The notes under the pieces: generated by a model
Database searches by the model: none
Seen by the model: only the letters and a program-made list of their open reading frames with translations
What the model was told of the DNA's origin: nothing
Program-made: the position numbers and the translations under genes
In this document: piece by piece, positions 61,945 to 64,000 of the stretch
Layout: the number at the start of each line of letters is the position of its first letter
How positions within the stretch are numbered: the first letter of the stretch is position 1
NCBI GenBank assembly: GCA_027563935.2
Contig: CM050450.1
Coordinates: 10,213,957 to 10,277,956, forward strand
Direction: 5' to 3'
Source: Costus lasius
Taxonomy: Eukaryota; Streptophyta; Magnoliopsida; Zingiberales; Costaceae
Length of the DNA: 64,000 bases

Positions 61945-64000
61945 GTAATTTGCTTTTCTGATATACGTCTGGAATTTTACTCACTGCAAATTCATCATTT
62001 CCATGGAGTTGAACATTTTAATATGCTGTAGCAGCTTGGGTAAACTGTATTTGACATCTTGGGCAACGGTATTGGGTACGTTAGATACGGTTATAAATAC
62101 TTAACAGCTTGTATTTTATGCTATAACAAGAAGTGTGAATCATATCCCAAGTTCCCAACTATTTGCAACAGTTACATGGAATTTTCTTTTATTTAATTCT
62201 ATTACAAGTGAGTATTTGTGAGATCATGATTAGCTTATTAATTTTCCGAAAGAAGGAAAATAACTACACAATAAGAAATCTTAATTCTCAACTAGTCTAA
62301 ATCCCACAAAAAAGGAAGCTAGTTGGGATTGTTTACAGCTACAATTGGTTGGATTGGTAAACAATATCACAATGACAAATCAGGAATCAAAACTCTCAAC
62401 TCTTTGGAATTGGCTACATGAATCTTTTTCTCCATTGAACTCAGTTAAGACCATATTTTGGTATACTAAAAAAAATGTAATCCTCCTTTTATTATCAACT
62501 AATCTTGCTTGTTTTACATCAGACCGGTATGCACCAGGTGTACATCCTGGTATGGAATGCATTTGGTTCTATGTTACTCTCTTTCCCTTCATGCACCTTA
62601 TTCTTCTAACAATAGCCTAAATGGATTTTTGAACCATGGATTTGAAAACCGGTCTGAACAGGAACCGGTAGCGGAGCAGCGAAATCGAAGGGCAGTAGCG
62701 AAAGAGGAAGGAGGAGAATGAGAGGAAGGAGAGGAAGAAGAAGAGAAAGAAGAAGAGAAAGAAGAGGGAGAAGAAGAATGGGAGCGGTGGCGCTGGTTGC
62801 GAGCGGCGGGGCGAGAGCGGATATCGGAGGTGGGAGCAAACGTGGGAGAAAAGAGGAAAAAAGGAGAAAGTGAGAAAGAAGAGGAAGAAGAAGAGAAGGA
62901 AGCGGACACGGGCGAGAGCAGACATGGGCAGCGGAGGCGAGAGGAGATGGGGGCTGAAAGCGGACGTACGTAGTGAACGTGGAAGTAAAAGCAGCAGCGG
63001 ATGCGGGTGGCGGTGGGAGCTGCTCCACTCGGTTTCAGATTTTGCTTGGTTTGGCCGGTATGTACCGGTCCGAACGGTCGGCAGTTCGGTTCCTTAAACC
63101 AAGTTTTGAACATGCCTAGGACTCCAAAACATAGTTTGAAATACAAGTCCACACCGATAAACCGTTTGGTTGTATCAACACATGATACAGCCGGTTCAAC
63201 TTGGTCCATCTTGGACCAAGTTTTTTCTTCTTAATTATGATTTTTTTTACCCTCTTGTTTGATGCCTTGATCCCTTTAAACATATAAAAATGAATTTAAA
63301 CAAGGTGCTTAAGGTTAAAAATAATGTGAAGTTGAACATATATGTAGGGAATAAAATAACTCAATTACTTTGGATGAAATTATAGAATTAGAATAACTTG
63401 ATTACTTTTGAATCGGTTTTGTCTCTCCAGCCCACATGGATACTTATAAAAAAATAAGAAATTTAGAAGTAATGATTGTTTCAATATATTTGATGAAAAT
63501 TAGATTCAAAATGATTAAACATTAAAATGTAATATTATACCTTGTAATATAACCTTCTTGCCACAATTTTAAATTAATCTACCCCAATTGGTTACATCCC
63601 ATATGCCCTTGGAACATGGAAGTATTGAAACTAATCATAGTATTGAATTGTGATGTTTATATAAATTAAATTTGAAAATAAAAATACCAATAAAATTAAA
63701 TTATAATACAATACCTTGCAACTATGAACTTACCTAATTAAGTTATCTAGAAGGAGCTTTTACTACATTCATAAAGAGTGACAACTATCCAAATGCATAA
63801 TCGACTATGTTTATCCTATAGCTTTGCACTGCCTATATTTGAAAGTCCTCCCAAGTCATGTTGTAGTGGTACGTTGAAGTTCACATGCTCATTAAACTCT
63901 TATGGGTTACTATTTCCTATGGGATAAATATCACCATAATGAGGATTGAGATTGACACAGGTATTGAGATCTAATACAGATACATATAAGCTATTTTTGA
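61945..64000 (+). other. Paladin intron 11, open at the right edge
   Basis: Begins with the GTAATT donor after codon 538. No following exon (expected to encode GIDRERVERMEARL-like residues) is present. Apart from the element at 62639-63103 the sequence is AT-rich with nothing recognised. Confidence 0.6.
62639..63103. mobile_element. CCGGT-family miniature element with 11-12 bp flanking repeat
   Basis: Ends GATTTGAAAACCGGTCTGAA and CGGTTCCTTAAACCAAG, around a GAAGAAGAGAAAGAAGA purine-rich centre. Flanked by TTTTGAACCATG (62627-62638) and TTTTGAACATG (63104-63114). The right end is like that of the element at 21757-22112 (GGTTCCTTGAACC), which supports one family. The long open frames here are repeat-derived. 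Confidence 0.7.

Noticed and set aside
62598..63209. 203-residue Ser/Phe/Pro-rich open frame on the minus strand
   Set aside because: It is the purine-rich core of a CCGGT-family element read on the other strand.
1..64000. Bacterial-type systems: operons, CRISPR arrays, toxin-antitoxin or phage modules
   Set aside because: None seen. Tandem and palindromic structures here are microsatellites, duplications or plant mobile elements.

Overview
This window is nuclear DNA from a flowering plant, probably a monocot, although the sequence alone does not fix the genus. It holds parts of three host genes, split by short exons and long introns. Between and inside them lie many transposable elements: nested LTR retrotransposons, hAT-like and Mutator-like miniature elements, a TRIM, SINE-like sequence and dead Copia/Gypsy/hAT coding remnants. 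I see no bacterial operon, CRISPR array, rRNA or intact tRNA gene. Most long open frames lie in GC-rich LTRs or in TA/GT microsatellites and are not genes.

Host genes. (1) Minus strand, 6235-7166: five 5' exons of MUS81, the structure-specific crossover endonuclease. The nuclease-domain exons are not in the window. (2) Minus strand, 11576-28339: a complete six-exon gene for a chloroplast RF2-like protein of the PrfB3 type, 411 codons, with no GGQ peptide-release motif. Its introns hold several kb of transposons. (3) Plus strand, 42302-61944 and beyond the right edge: the first eleven exons (538 codons) of a plant paladin-like protein with a CX5R phosphatase-type motif.

Layout. 1-2340: dead hAT (BED finger/DUF659) transposase on the minus strand. 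2981-3438: a complete TRIM with a target-site duplication (TSD). 3999-5950: tandem copies, a large microsatellite block and a hAT-like miniature element. 6235-7166: MUS81 5' part. 7241-8355: putative solo LTR. 9384-11168: solo LTR with TSD. 11576-28339: PrfB3, whose introns hold Mutator-like MITEs, an inverted pair of tRNA-like SINE units, a hAT MITE and a shortened Copia. 28547-34353: non-autonomous LTR element beginning about 207 bp upstream of the PrfB3 ATG, with a second solo LTR nested in its right LTR. 35615-39367: a second member of that LTR family, carrying a hAT MITE. 40938-41789: two neighbouring hairpin MITEs. 42302 to the end: paladin-like gene, with a Gypsy relic in intron 1 and several CCGGT-rich elements in later introns.

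The three genes do not form a pathway (DNA repair, plastid RNA/translation factor, phosphatase-like protein); they are neighbours only. Exon joins were worked out by hand from GT/AG sites, reading phase and remembered family similarity. No alignment or transcript data were available. No convincing new biological system was found. The most unusual structures are the inverted SINE-like palindrome with a 24-bp flanking duplication, a hairpin MITE family with a shared core but differing arms, and the clustered insertion of LTR elements just upstream of two start codons.
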